Positions 20,740 through 31,203 of a DNA stretch of 64,000 nucleotides are shown piece by piece. The notes below the pieces were generated by a model. The model saw only the letters and a program-made list of their open reading frames with translations, was not told the DNA's origin and searched no databases. A program made the translations under genes and the position numbers. Position 1 is the stretch's first letter. Each line of letters starts with the position of its first letter. The DNA comes from Diplonema papillatum (taxonomy: Eukaryota; Euglenozoa; Diplonemea; Diplonemida; Diplonemidae). Location: positions 1-64,000 of the forward strand of contig JAPJBO010000784.1 in NCBI GenBank assembly GCA_030068145.1, given 5' to 3'.

Positions 20740-21858
20740 TCACGCCTGGTTGCGAGGGCGGAGCGTTGCCCCGGCGGGCATGGCATATCCTTGCTGCGCC
20801 GGCTGTTGGAAGGCTGGTATGACGTTGATGACGTTGCTGTTGACAACAGGCTTCCGAGACGGCTGGCAGCATGTGTAACCCGGGTTGGACCCATGCACTG
20901 CCAGTTCATTGTGCACCTGTGCGAGAGAACACATTCCGCAGAAGGTAGCCGCCAGGCAGTCGAAGCAGTGATCACTCATGATAGAGTACGTGCCTCTCGT
21001 CCGCACACGGTACAAAACATTCAGCGCTGCGACCAAGGCCGACGGAAGCCAGAACAACGCGTAGTTCAGGTACACGAACGCGAACGTCGAAAACCGGCAG
21101 CCGACCACTGCCCCGCAAACCCACGGGTTCATTTCGCCGGGGTTCCTGTCGATCAGCGTGCTGTGGACCCTCCCCAGCTGGCACGGTTCGCACCAGAAGA
21201 CGTCGCAGCACACGCCCGAGTCGGAGAAGCACTCGCAGAAGCCCCAGTCCCACTGCTTCGGCTGCCCGCTGGGGTACCCGCCATCTTGGATGGGCATGGT
21301 TTGGACAGGGCCGGGCGCGAATCGAGCGTCGTAATACCCAGGAACAGACCCGTACACGGGGACATAGGGGTACATAGCACCTGCTTGCAAGCCAGGTGGC
21401 TCTGGGAAGAGAGAAGGAGGTGGGTAGTTTGCATAGGGATACGGCGCAGAAGGCAGGGGCGCTTGGTTGCTGTTGTTGTTGTTGACGTCGTTGAGGGGAC
21501 CAGCAGGTCCAGAAGGGGTGTTGCATGCTTGGACCGTGGATGGAGCGGGGTTTGGCACCACGGTGCGGTCAATGCTGACCGGGAGGTCGCTGGCGGTGAG
21601 GGTGCGCTGGTTCTGCGCCTCGATCGGGGGCCGGCGGGGGGGGTCCGAGTCGGACCGGCCCACGAACAGGGGCTGGAGTGGCGCGCTGACGTCGCGCTGC
21701 AGGGCGGCGTCGTGCTCGGTTTCCGAAGGGTTCAGGCACAAATTGTCCCACTCCGACGCGCACGCGGCGTTCCGCCCGGCGTTCGGTCCGGCGTGCGACG
21801 AGCCGGACGCGCGCGACCCGCCCCAATTTTCCGGCGCCGGTATGTCTGATGCTCCCAT
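20740..21858 (-). CDS. PLAC8-family cysteine-rich protein, copy 1
   Basis: Predicted 372 residues from the ATG at 21858; an upstream in-frame ATG at 21963 begins a Lys-rich extension that looks like 5' UTR. Residues 1-200 are Pro/Ala/Asn-rich and disordered, with a PYPYANYPPP-type stretch. The PLAC8 (Cys-rich) domain is at about 200-331. It starts WDWGFCECFSD, has the paired cysteines CCDVFWCEPC, a hydrophobic middle (about 247-285), then CFDCLAATFCGMCSLAQ and CC near 330. PLAC8 proteins in other eukaryotes sit at membranes and influence cell size, metal or Ca2+ handling; the function here is not known. The tail is Gln/Ala-rich. Both gene edges are repeated: 3'-end copies at 19800-20735 and 5'-flank copies at 21893-22250. 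Confidence 0.88.
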   Translation of the reverse strand: MGASDIPAPENWGGSRASGSSHAGPNAGRNAACASEWDNLCLNPSETEHDAALQRDVSAPLQPLFVGRSDSDPPRRPPIEAQNQRTLTASDLPVSIDRTVVPNPAPSTVQACNTPSGPAGPLNDVNNNNSNQAPLPSAPYPYANYPPPSLFPEPPGLQAGAMYPYVPVYGSVPGYYDARFAPGPVQTMPIQDGGYPSGQPKQWDWGFCECFSDSGVCCDVFWCEPCQLGRVHSTLIDRNPGEMNPWVCGAVVGCRFSTFAFVYLNYALFWLPSALVAALNVLYRVRTRGTYSIMSDHCFDCLAATFCGMCSLAQVHNELAVHGSNPGYTCCQPSRKPVVNSNVINVIPAFQQPAQQGYAMPAGATLRPRNQA

Positions 21859-21892
21859 CCGGATCGCGCACGTCCCGACGATCGCAAGATTT

Positions 21893-22250
21893 CTTTTTGT
21901 GTCACCGTCGGTCCCAAAGGACGACCAGTTTGGTTTTTTTTTTTTTTTTTCCCCCGACGACAACTAGTGTCAGACTAGCCTACCCGAAGGCAGTTGATTT
22001 CTTTAGGCAAGGTTTCTACCGGCGGAAGTTGTTTGGGTTAGCGTTTTTTTTTCTTCTTTTTTTTTCCCGTTGACAACTTGTGTCAGACTAGCCCACCCGG
22101 GGGTGGTTGATTCCTTCAGGCAGGGTCTCCCCCGTCCAGTGTTTGCTTGGGTCCTAGATGATGGGCGCCCTTTCGACTATTTATTTTCTTTTTCGCTCTC
22201 TCTCTTTTTGTGTTACCGTCGATCCCGAAGGACGATCAGTTTGGTGTCTT
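21893..22250. repeat. Duplicated 5' flank of PLAC8-1
   Basis: The block 35-80 bases upstream of the PLAC8-1 ATG (TTTTTGTGTCACCGTCGGTC, then AAGGACGACCAGTTTGGT) reappears at 22204-22245 with a few changes. The next block (GTGTCAGACTAGCC.ACCCG) occurs at about 21967 and 22080. The order shows a local duplication of the upstream region. Confidence 0.75.
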
Positions 22251-22346
22251 GCGACCTTTGTTTGTTTGGCAAGGAGTTTTGGTGACGCGCTTTAGTTAGA
22301 GAAAGAAAACAAGAAATAAGATGCCAAAATCAGTTTGCTCGTCCTC

Positions 22347-24163
22347 TTACCGGGTGCTCAATTCGCTTCTCAGCCAGTTTGCCCACTCTGCGGCCTTGTC
22401 TTCCGACTCTTGTACTCGTATCCGCTCGCAGACGCTCTTCATTGCAGCTTTGTTGCACCGCGAGAATTCGATCAGCACATCATTTAGCTTCGGCTCTCTA
22501 CCGTAGATGGATTCAAGCCCAGCGGGTTCTGAAAAGCTCTGGAGGTGAGCCGCGTCGTTGGCTGTGAGGACGTGGTCTGCGTTTCCCGGCTGCTGACATC
22601 CTGGTACCGTGCACTGTCGCCTCGTGTGTCGTGGCATGATCGCCCGCCGCACTAGGGCTTGCAGCTTTTTTTTTTTTTTTTTTTTCGTGTGTTTCCAGGG
22701 CATTAGCTTGGTCTCCGGTCCATTTTCCAAATTTGGACCGATAACGGCTTTTTTGCGTTTTCACTGTTTTTCTGCAAATTTTGCACTGAGTTGGCTCGCC
22801 TGCCGGTGTCTCTGCCTCCTCTCCGGCCTCAACCTGCACCTGCCCTCCAGTCGCAGGTAAGCAACAGCAGGAGCTGCCGACCCGAATCCGCAGAATCTTG
22901 TCTCTGAGAAAAGTAGAAAGGAGTTGACCGGAACTGCCTGTGCCGTTCTTTCTCGGAGAGGAATGCCTCAAGAAAGGCTTTTACCTCGCTCTTTGGCAAT
23001 CCATCAGTGTCGCTGTACTCGGCCACTAATAAGAGCGTCAACAGCTCCTGCAGTGAATCATCCCCCAGACTGCCACGCAGGCGGGTCTTCAACAGCTTCA
23101 GCATGGAGAAGAGCCGTTCAGGGCTTGCGTTCGCCAGTGGCATGAGCAGCGATATGCTCATGATGGTGGAAGTGCGGGGGTGGGCGTCGCGCAGTGTGCG
23201 GTCGTTTAAAAAAGGGTGACTGCCCCGGAGTACGTCTTTTCATGCGGGTTGGCTTCGTAAAGCCTCTTCAGAGCCGCAAGCACACCCGGCAATTCACCCT
23301 CAGCTTCCCTGCAGAATTGGGGGCTAAAAAAAAGCATTGGCCCTGTGGGCTGCCCATTTGCGTTCACCAGCACCTTGGTTTCACCATAAAACGTTAGGAT
23401 GGTGGAGAGATGCGTTGTTGCAACGTCGGGGTCACCACCTTCCCGAAGAACAGGTCCACTAGGATCAAACAGTGAGCTCATCGCAGTAAGAAGAGGGGCA
23501 ATGCGCAGGCGGTTTTTAATGGCAGAGAGTAACGCATTGAGGTACGGCTCTGCGTGTTCTGTGTGGTAGGCCTCAATGAATCGTGCATCAATTGCTGTGA
23601 AGCCTTCCAGACCCTCATATGCAGCATTCACGACATCGGCGTCCTCGGCTGTGCCGGGATCGAGACCGAGTACCTCTGGAGCAAGCATGGGCCGAGTAGT
23701 GAACACTGGAAGATGTGAGTCCCCCAATGCAGTGGACTTTCACGTACTCCTTCAGCGTCTTTGTACCTCCTCCCAGGCTCGCCACGTCCTTCTTTGTCCA
23801 CTTGGCATAGTCTTGCGAGTACAGCTTCCCCCACTCTGCATCCTCGCGAACAGCCTTCGGCTCGTCTGCTGGCTTTGGAGCAGGTTTGGGCTTCTTACTT
23901 GTGACAAAGCCTTGCAAGGTCGATTGACTTGTTTGACGCTTCATTTTTCGACTTTCTATGTGTTTTATCCCTGGCATTTTGTCTGGTAGATAGTTTGGGT
24001 CAGAATGCAAAGAATCTGTGGCGATAATCTGCATCGCCGCGGTTATCTCTTCGCACGTGATGTGCCATGCAGAGCTGTTGTTCTTTCCCCCGTGCCCGTC
24101 CAACTTGCATCCAAACTGGCCACTTCTACTGGTGCTGGGAAGTGGGATTCCCCCTGCGTGCAC
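22347..24163 (-). mobile_element. Decayed hAT-family transposon
   Basis: Minus-strand pieces of a hAT transposase are in different frames. At 24163-23720 is an N-terminal region (DSLHSDPNYLPDKMPGIKHI, then a Lys-rich stretch and TLKEYVKVHC). At 23727-23206 is a C-terminal-half segment (SSLFDPSG...LTFYGETKVL). At 23161-22829 is the hAT C-terminal dimerisation domain (ANASPERLFSMLKLLKTRLR, LLTLLLVAEYSD). The N- and C-terminal pieces abut near 23720 with a frame change and no recognisable catalytic core between them, so the element is internally deleted and inactive. At 22971-22347 there are Cys-rich frames (CKICRKT, CTVPGCQQPG) that may be zinc-finger remnants. Poly-T runs at 22668-22685 and 24261-24275 lie near its edges. 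Confidence 0.7.
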
Positions 24164-24287
24164 TCCTTCTGTAGCCTTTGCTGGTGCAGTGGTTGCCCCT
24201 CCAATTGCACATTGGCCACCGCTGCCGGCGCCTGGGGGACGATGCAGTCACGGTAGTGCCATTTTTTTTTTTTTTCCCGGCGGCCTT

Positions 24288-24383
24288 TCCAAATTCTGAC
24301 CGACGGTCCAAATGTGGATATAGAAGCTTATCCCCTGGGCCAAGTCCGGTTTGCAGATTTAGACCGTCGGTCTAAATCTGCAA
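24288..24383. repeat. Palindromic termini, possibly transposon TIR junctions
   Basis: 24355-24383 is a perfect 29-base palindrome whose half is GCAGATTTAGACCG; 24288-24313 is a weaker version. Single half-sites (GGTCCAAATTTGCA-like) occur at 22724-22737, 25351-25364 and 25562-25576. This looks like a terminal inverted repeat family around the hAT relic. Confidence 0.55.
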
Positions 24384-27160
24384 CGGAAACTAATCCCCTG
24401 GTTTCCGACTACGAGTGTGGGTCCGTTTTTAGACTGTTTCTTTTCGCTTTCGCTTTTTTCCCCCTCAACGATCGCACCTGGGAGGTGGTTGGTTCTGTGG
24501 GGCAGGTTACAAGAGCACTGGTTTTTGATTGTTCCATGTTCCCTGCTGCGGCTCCACTACGCGGACCGGAGAGCTTCTCAATTTATGTGAGAGGACATGT
24601 CCAATTTGCGTTCTTCGCTCTGCGGATGAAAAGATGACGAGAACGAAAGGAGCGAACGCTGGAAATCAGCAGCACAAAGGAATACTTGGGGGGCGCCGCC
24701 GGTGCTCAATTCGACGGAGGCCAGAATCCTTTGTGTTGGAACGCTTTCGATCTGAGGTCGGGGGAGATGGGACCCGTCTTTCGTGTGGGGCGCCTCCTTT
24801 GGAATTGTTGCAACTGACAGCCGTCCCTCGAGTATCTTCCTGCAGACGCAGGTGCTTCTTCAAAAAACTGGCTTCTCAGCACACGCCGCCGCCCCTGGAC
24901 ACCTTCCCACTCCTGTAGAAACAGTGAGGAGGGCGTCAAGGCAAGCGGGCAGGGGAATGATGAAACGAGAGCGAGGGAGAGGAATGGAGAAATACCACTT
25001 GGGGACTCTATAAGTCTGGTTGCCCGGTTTTCCGACACCAAGAACGACCCGCTTGCGAAGAAAAGCAGGATTTTGAAACGTACAAGGAGGTCCTGGTGCA
25101 CACAAGTAGCGTGCGCAGCTGGGCCTTTTTTTTTCGTTTATTGTGGTTCAGAGGTTTGGTGTTTTTGGGGTCTGACCATTGAGGCTAGTATGAGGGATGT
25201 AGGTGTGAGTATACACATTTTACTTCCAAACACACCCACGCGTCTAGACTTCCCATTTTTGGTACCATCAAGTTCACTCCCAAACTTATAAAGTCCCCTA
25301 CAACAACGGCGAAGGGCAGGGTAGTAGCTTCGCGCTGCAGTCTTGAACCAACGTCCAAATCTGCAAACCGAGAGGCGGAAAAAGAAAAGAAGAGCCCGGG
25401 ATATTTTTAGGCCTTCTCGGCATGCGCGACACCAAAGCAATCCTGCTCTGATAGAGGACAAAGCTGCATCCTCGATCGCTGCTCTGCTGGTCAGGTCGCG
25501 AAAGTCGATGGGTCCGCGAGGACGACAATGCAAGGCTGAACCGAGTGCCTGCTAGGCAGCGGTCCAAATTTGCAAGCCCGCCCCGGCAGGTTGAAGCTAA
25601 CACCCTGCAAAGAGGCAGAAGAAGAAGAGAAAAAAAATGGGCGCTTCGGTTTGTTTGTGCGTGCTGGAAAAGACAAAAATATGCCTTCTCTCTTTCGCTT
25701 TCCTTTCAAAAACTGTTGCGTTGACGCATCCACACTTTTTTTTTGAGCAGGCCGAGTTCCAGGCCTCTCTTCAGGTTGTTCTTCTTCTTTTTCACCTGGT
25801 ATGTCTTGAGTTAGGTATCTCCATGTGAAGCACGGACAAGTAAACTGTGACAGTGACATGAATCTTCAGTTTGGTGTTAGTTCGCTCATTGCTCAGGCTT
25901 ACATTTTTGGAACGTCTCGAAAAAAAAAAGAGGGAAGGAATGGGGCGCGTCCTAAGGCAGTCGCCAGCATGGCCAGCAGCGTACGCAGCAGCAGCACGTA
26001 GCAGTAGGAGCACATGCAAGTGTATCTTGTGGTGTGTAGCACGTTGCTGTGTAGACGGCAGTAGCGTATTGAAGACGTTACCTTCAGGGTTGACAGCTCA
26101 CCAGGGAGAACAGTGGCCAGGCAGGCAGCCGACGATTCGCACGGAGATGAGCGCAGCTGACACGTGGTTCGCGGCTCGTGTAGAACTCAGCTCACTCCTG
26201 GGAACATTTCCGGAGTTGGGGCCTGCACTGATAAACGAAGCAACGGACGATCAGCATCAACTGATCCAAGGTGATGAAAATGATAAGGCAAATGTTTCCT
26301 GTCCTTCGCGTGTACAGGGTATAAACCTCTCTGGTTTCCTGTATTAGCAATTCGGCGCACGTTGGCTTCGTTATCTCTTTCATGTGCAACCGTTGTTCCG
26401 GAAATGTTCCCGTCAGTACAGATATACTATTAAGAAAAGAAATGGTGCAGCAGCACAGGGCTAGTATGCGCCGCCTCTCTGCACAGATCCACTGCCGGAA
26501 GAATGGCTCCGACAGCTCGTGAGGGGAAACGGACACAAATCCCAAGACCAACCCGTGTAGTGTATGTTCGCAAATCAAGGCGCGGTCACACTGCGGAAAT
26601 GCTAGAGGTGTGTGCCGACTGTTGGTACGTGTCGGTACTGCACCTGCGTGTGCCTGCACTTTCACAGCAGCTAACGCCCGCGTCTGCGTGCATGTGCCGC
26701 TTGTTGTGTGTGGCAGCATTCACTTCAAAAGGTACGCACGCAGGAGGTGGAAATGGTCTGAGGCGCAGTGTGTATCGGTGTTGTGCTGCATGTGCCCCTC
26801 AGCTCGCTCGCCAGAGCAAGCGCGGTGCTCGCTCGCCAGAGCAAGCGCAGTCTCTGCGGACTGTCTGTATATTTCGGAAAATGCTAGGTGTCGATGCAAG
26901 AGGAAGGAATGGCCCGCAGGAGAGGGGCGCCTACACGAAGCCGTTTCTGCCAACGGTCGTTGTTTCAGCGTTATTTGTTTTGGTTGGGAGTGGTCGGTAC
27001 TTCAAGCCTCTGCCTGACCGTGGTCCAAACGAGGGTTCGCGAGCCGAAGCCCGTTTGTCGCTGGAAATGGATGAGCTACGGATCCGAAGAAACCCCACAA
27101 GGGAGCAGCTGCCGTCTTTCCATCATTGGATAAAGTAGAGCGACAACAGGCTGAGCCCAC
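24384..27160. other. Intergenic region with repeats, no gene supported
   Basis: Lower-GC sequence with many short frames; the longest plus frame (26503-27138) has no recognisable domain. Items seen: half-palindromes at 25351 and 25562, repeat R2 in reverse orientation (25735-25885), and a 22-base duplication containing GCTCGCTCGCCAGAGCAAGC at about 26806 and 26828. Confidence 0.45.
25735..25885 (-). repeat. Dispersed repeat R2, copy B
   Basis: Reverse-complement match to 8950-9098, with cores CACCTGGTATGTCTTGAGTT and CATGTGAAGCACGGACA. Apart from scattered substitutions the order is conserved. Confidence 0.8.
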
Positions 27161-27544
27161 AATTCTTTGGGGTGAAAGTTCGCTAGAAACGCCGGGGTCG
27201 GTTGAAGCCTCCGGGTGACGCTTGGCACTTGGATTTTTTGTGATCTACAACGTGTGGATTTCGGTGGAAGATATTCAAGCAGTCTTGTCTTTCGGGGGGT
27301 TCGCCTTTTTTTATAGATGGCTTGAAACACCAGGGTTTAGAGTAACCAGGTGTTGGTTGCATGCTATTTGCAACACGAGTCTCGGTGAGTGCTCGTATTT
27401 CCGTCGTTTCCGGCTTGGGCTGTCTTTGCGCCCTTCGTTTAGGTGCAAAGGAAGTTAGGCGGCGCCTCAGTGGTGGAAGAAAGCACTTTGCCGCCGCCGC
27501 CCTACTTTGTGCCGCGGGCTATATTTATTTTCCGTGTTTTCCTT

Positions 27545-27627
27545 CTGGGAGAGAACGCCGGCTTTTGGGTGCCTATTACCGCCCAGCCCCGCCGTAATAG
27601 GCACCCAAAAGCAGGCATCTCTCCCAG
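27545..27627. repeat. Long fold-back hairpin
   Basis: A perfect 18-bp stem (CTTTTGGGTGCCTATTAC and its complement) closes a 14-base loop. An outer 9-bp stem (CTGGGAGAG / CTCTCCCAG) lies at the ends. The right arm is the start of the first ~93-bp tandem unit that follows. Confidence 0.85.
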
Positions 27628-27880
27628 GGGTACTTCGAGTGCTGGGTGCAGGTGACGCGCGGCACGCCCAACGCCCGGGGCTGGGCGGTAATAGGCACCC
27701 AAAGCAGGCATCTCTCCCAGGGGTACTTCGAGTGCTGGGTGCAGGTGACGCGCGGCACGCCCAACGCCCGGGGCTGGGCGGTCATAGGCACCCAAAAGCA
27801 GGCATCTCTCCCAGGGGTGCTTCGAGTGCTGGGTGCAGGTGACGCTCGGCACGCCCAACGCCCGGGGAGGCTTCGCGTCG
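27601..27880 (+). repeat. ~93-bp tandem repeat, three units
   Basis: Units begin GGCACCCAAA.GCAGGCAT at 27600, 27694 and 27787, and contain GAGTGCTGGGTGCAGGTGAC and GCACGCCCAACGCCCGGGG. Near-identical copies imply recent amplification. It lies downstream, in gene sense, of PLAC8 copy 2 but does not obviously match that gene. Confidence 0.92.
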
Positions 27881-28198
27881 CTGGCCTTGGTTGGCTGAAC
27901 GGGGACGCCACGACGCCTCTCAACAAAAAACTGAAAAGCAGCGTTTCCAGTTCCTCGTCGGCGGTCCGGCGTCACCTCCCCTTAGCGTCACAACGCTTTC
28001 TCAAAAAGCTGCCCCAGGCCCACAGGCAGACGATGGGGTCGCAAGAGTTCAAAAAAGACGAAGACTTTCGCACTGGGTTGCCACGCTGTGGTTGACAATC
28101 GCACGAAGGTTTAAGTGCAAACGGACAGCGTGCAAGCTGCGGGGAAAATCGTAGTTTGTTTGGGCAGGAGACTTCCTCTCAGGCGGGGGGTGGCTGCG

Positions 28199-29347
28199 CT
28201 ACACGATCGGGTTCGCCAAGCCTGCGCCCGGCGGGTTGTCGACCGTAGACCGTCGCTGCCCGTTCTTCGGCTGCTGCTGCTGCTGCTGCTGCGGCTGCTG
28301 CTGCTGCGGCTGCTGTTGCAGCTGCTGCTGCTGCTGCTGCTGGGGGTTGGTCGGGTATTGCGGGGGGTACGGGTAAAAAGCTTGCTGCGGCGCGGGCGGG
28401 AACATGTGGATCGGCGGCACAGGCGGGTACGACGAGTAGTAGCCCGGCTGCGCCTGCGCCGCGTCGCGCTGCGAGTGTGGGGTCACGTTGACAGTGGCCG
28501 CGCGGACGCGGGGCTGGACACGCTGCGAGCGCCTGCAGCACACGTACCCCGGATCGACCCCCTGCACCGCCATTTCGTGGGCCTCCTGCGCCTCCGTGCA
28601 CGGCTGGCAGCACAGCACCGCGGTGAAGTCGTAGAACGGCCCGCCTTCCAACCCATGCGCGCCCCGGAGCTTGGTTCGCATCCAGAACAGAAACCCGGCG
28701 ACAGAGCACCACGGCAGCCACAAAAAACTCGGGTGGATAGCCACCAGGAGAAGCAGCGCCCGACACGCCACGACGCCGGTGCACACGGAGACGTTCATGC
28801 TGTCCGGCCGGCGTTCGATGACCGCGCTGTACGTCCTCCCAATCAGGCACGCGGAGCAGAAAAAAGTGTCCACGCACAGCCCGCAGTCCGAGAAGCAGCC
28901 GCACAGCCCCCAATCCCATGCCTGGACTCGGCGCGACATCACGACGTAGCCCCCGGGTCCCTGGTTTCCCCCAGCGAGGACCGGAATGCCTTGCACCACT
29001 TGGTCGGGCCCGCTGTGTTGACCAGGTCCCGGGGGCGGCGGCCACGTGCCAACCGGCAGAGGCCCGGCCTGTTGGGGCATCGGAGGATACGGGGCAGCTC
29101 GCACCGGAGGATACGCCGGAGGCGGAACGTTGCTCGCCCCCTGCGGCGGCGGCGGCGGCCAGCACGGGGGCGGCGCCGCTAGCTGGCCGATCTCCGGGGC
29201 ACTTGCTTCGAGTTGCCGGCTCCCATTGGTCGGCTCTCCCGCGTCGTTCGGCCCGGGGTTCGGAGCGGCGCCGGCGGGATCCTCGCCGGATGGTGATGAC
29301 GTTGCCTGGCCTGGTCGCGCTTCCTGGGGTGCAGCCTCCGCGCCCAT
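28199..29347 (-). CDS. PLAC8-family cysteine-rich protein, copy 2
   Basis: Predicted 382 residues from the ATG at 29347; the frame opens slightly upstream without a better start. Residues 1-135 are Pro/Gly/Ala-rich and disordered. The PLAC8 domain spans about 140-271. It starts WDWGLCGCFSDCGLCVDTFF then CSACLIGRTYSAV, has a hydrophobic centre (about 195-223), then FTAVLCCQPCTEAQEAHEMA and CC near 271. The tail is Pro/Tyr-rich and carries a polyglutamine tract at about 336-359, encoded by CAG/CTG triplets at 28269-28341. The domain order matches copy 1 (20740-21858), so the two are paralogues, but the disordered flanks are unrelated. PLAC8 proteins are usually membrane-associated; the role here is unknown. 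Confidence 0.88.
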   Translation of the reverse strand: MGAEAAPQEARPGQATSSPSGEDPAGAAPNPGPNDAGEPTNGSRQLEASAPEIGQLAAPPPCWPPPPPQGASNVPPPAYPPVRAAPYPPMPQQAGPLPVGTWPPPPGPGQHSGPDQVVQGIPVLAGGNQGPGGYVVMSRRVQAWDWGLCGCFSDCGLCVDTFFCSACLIGRTYSAVIERRPDSMNVSVCTGVVACRALLLLVAIHPSFLWLPWCSVAGFLFWMRTKLRGAHGLEGGPFYDFTAVLCCQPCTEAQEAHEMAVQGVDPGYVCCRRSQRVQPRVRAATVNVTPHSQRDAAQAQPGYYSSYPPVPPIHMFPPAPQQAFYPYPPQYPTNPQQQQQQQLQQQPQQQQPQQQQQQQPKNGQRRSTVDNPPGAGLANPIV

Positions 29348-29402
29348 GTTCTAGCTCTCGCTTTGGGTTGCTGGCAATCAACCGAGGTTGATTGAGCAAC
29401 AC

Positions 29403-30789
29403 AGTCTGGTGTCTTTCGACTTTTCTTGGTATCCTGCCTTTGGGTGATGGTTTTGCTCTTTTCTTTCCCTCTAGCTTTTATTCGCGATTTGAATTCGGAT
29501 TTCTCTTGTATTATTTCTGTCCCCCCGCTTACATCGAGTGCACTGTTCGTGCCGCAGCTGAAAACTACGTTGGCCGTTTGCTGTGAGGGGGTGTAGAAGT
29601 CAGCAGCGGCTTTTTCGTCCCAGGACACAGTTTTCTGAGTTTGTCCAGGTGCTCGGTGTTGCCCCGCGCCCCTCACTACCTTCAAGTCACGCCTGGTGGT
29701 CCCTGCTGTGACGAGCTACGAACAGCCGCCTGACAAACGAGACTCACACCACTGCCTTGTCTGCAGACATTCAGGCTCCGCGCTGATGATGGTCCGCCTT
29801 ACGTGTCAGTAGCTTCACGGACCCAAACACGGTGCAGATGGGACCAGTGCGGTGTTGAGCGCATAACTATTCCAAGCACGTTCTTGCAACTCCTCGTTTC
29901 TTCTGGTTAACACGGGTCCTGATTAGCCACATGCGCTTTACCGACCCCTTCCGAGTATGATGCGCGTGTGGCGTCGCGAAGGATTGATCGACAATGCAAA
30001 AGCGAAGAACGGTAGCGGCGGGGTTGTGGCGGCCATTGGGAAGTACAAATGATCTGCGTCCTGTGGATTGCCCACAGAGGAGAGCACAATCTCCTCACGC
30101 GGCTCCCTCCGCCAAAAAGTAATACTCCTTTCACCCGTGTACAGTGGCGAAGCTAGGAAGGAGGCTGGTCTCGGGACACCGGAGGAAGAGGTTTTGGCAG
30201 AGCGCAGCTCTAAAGGAAAGGGGTTAAAGATGGAGCTTGATGCAGTGCCGGGGAGAAGGCAAAACGTCGAGGCCTAAGAGCCTCCATGGAGCCATGGTGC
30301 TGTGGATGTATTGTTGAGCAAGGGTAACTTTGAGGGCTTGCGGTGTGGCCCAGCTTTTAACAGCTACAACCCGCATGCGAGACGGGTTGGTGCTGTTAAA
30401 GACGGATGCAGATAAGAAACTCACGCTGTTCGAAGCTAGAGCAGTGAGATGGGAATGACCTCGGGTGCCGAGCATTTTGTTTCGGCGAGCAACAGTGTCG
30501 GAAAAGCAGAAGGTGGCTTGCTAGGATAATGCCGTGTCAAGACGAGGCATTTCATCGCCATCCCGTGTGCTCTCTGATGAGGGAGCTTGTCGAAACAATT
30601 CCTACAAGGTCGCGCTCGTGTTGTCGCGTTGAACGGCAGACGGTGCGGGGAGACGCCGCGCTCTGCTGCATCATGCCCTATTCAAGAATTAAGACTTTCA
30701 ACGACTGAGGCTCGTTTCGGAGACTGCCAAAACGGCGAAGCTCACGAACGTCGTGGTTGCTTACCCTTGGCACGCAGCAGCAAACGGGA
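29403..30789. other. No gene recognised
   Basis: Intergenic region upstream of PLAC8-2 and downstream of the RIF1-like gene. Short open frames on both strands show no domain or family resemblance, and I see no clear repeat or RNA gene. Confidence 0.45.
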
Positions 30790-31100
30790 CGAAAGCCAGC
30801 TTGCAGGGGTTCGAAGTTTGTTGCGAATCATCTCCCGGTTTAGTGGTGCAGTCCCCGGTAGAATGGCCTCGGGGTTCTCCGCGTTCGCGCGGCTGGCAAT
30901 GACCCGACGGACGCAGCTGCGCTATACTGCTTGCGACTCCTCCCCCTGTCGGCGGGTAGGTTCGCCGGAGGGGTGACAGACTGCGTGCGCCTCCTCCGCT
31001 TTCTTTCCGGGGTCGCCGAGCGGCTGGACAGGATCGAGTGGCGGCTCGGATGCCGGTGCTTCCACTTGGAGATGTCCCACTGCTGCTGCTGACCACACGG
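30790..31100 (-). pseudogene. Tandem copy of the RIF1-like gene's 3' end
   Basis: About 300 bases matching 31096-31370, the last coding part and 3' flank of the neighbouring gene. Shared blocks are TCGGCGGGTAGGTTCGCCGG, AGGATCGAGTGGC.GCTCGG and GGAGATGTCCCACTGCTGC. The copy encodes the same tail (QQWDISKWKHRHPSRHSIL) in a different frame from the gene, so it is not simply a continuing exon. Confidence 0.8.
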
Positions 31101-31203
31101 GGGTTCTAAGTTTGGTGAATCGACTTTCGGCTTAGTGGTGCAGACCGCACCTTCCTCAAAAGAGTGACCTCGGGGTTCGCACGGCTGGCAAAGACCCGAC
31201 GTG

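Noticed and set aside
20527..21849. Long plus-strand frame opposite PLAC8-1
   Set aside because: It is a shadow of the GC-rich minus-strand gene, lacking any domain.
26503..27138. 211-codon plus-strand gene
   Set aside because: No recognisable domain, mixed composition and no convincing start; likely chance.
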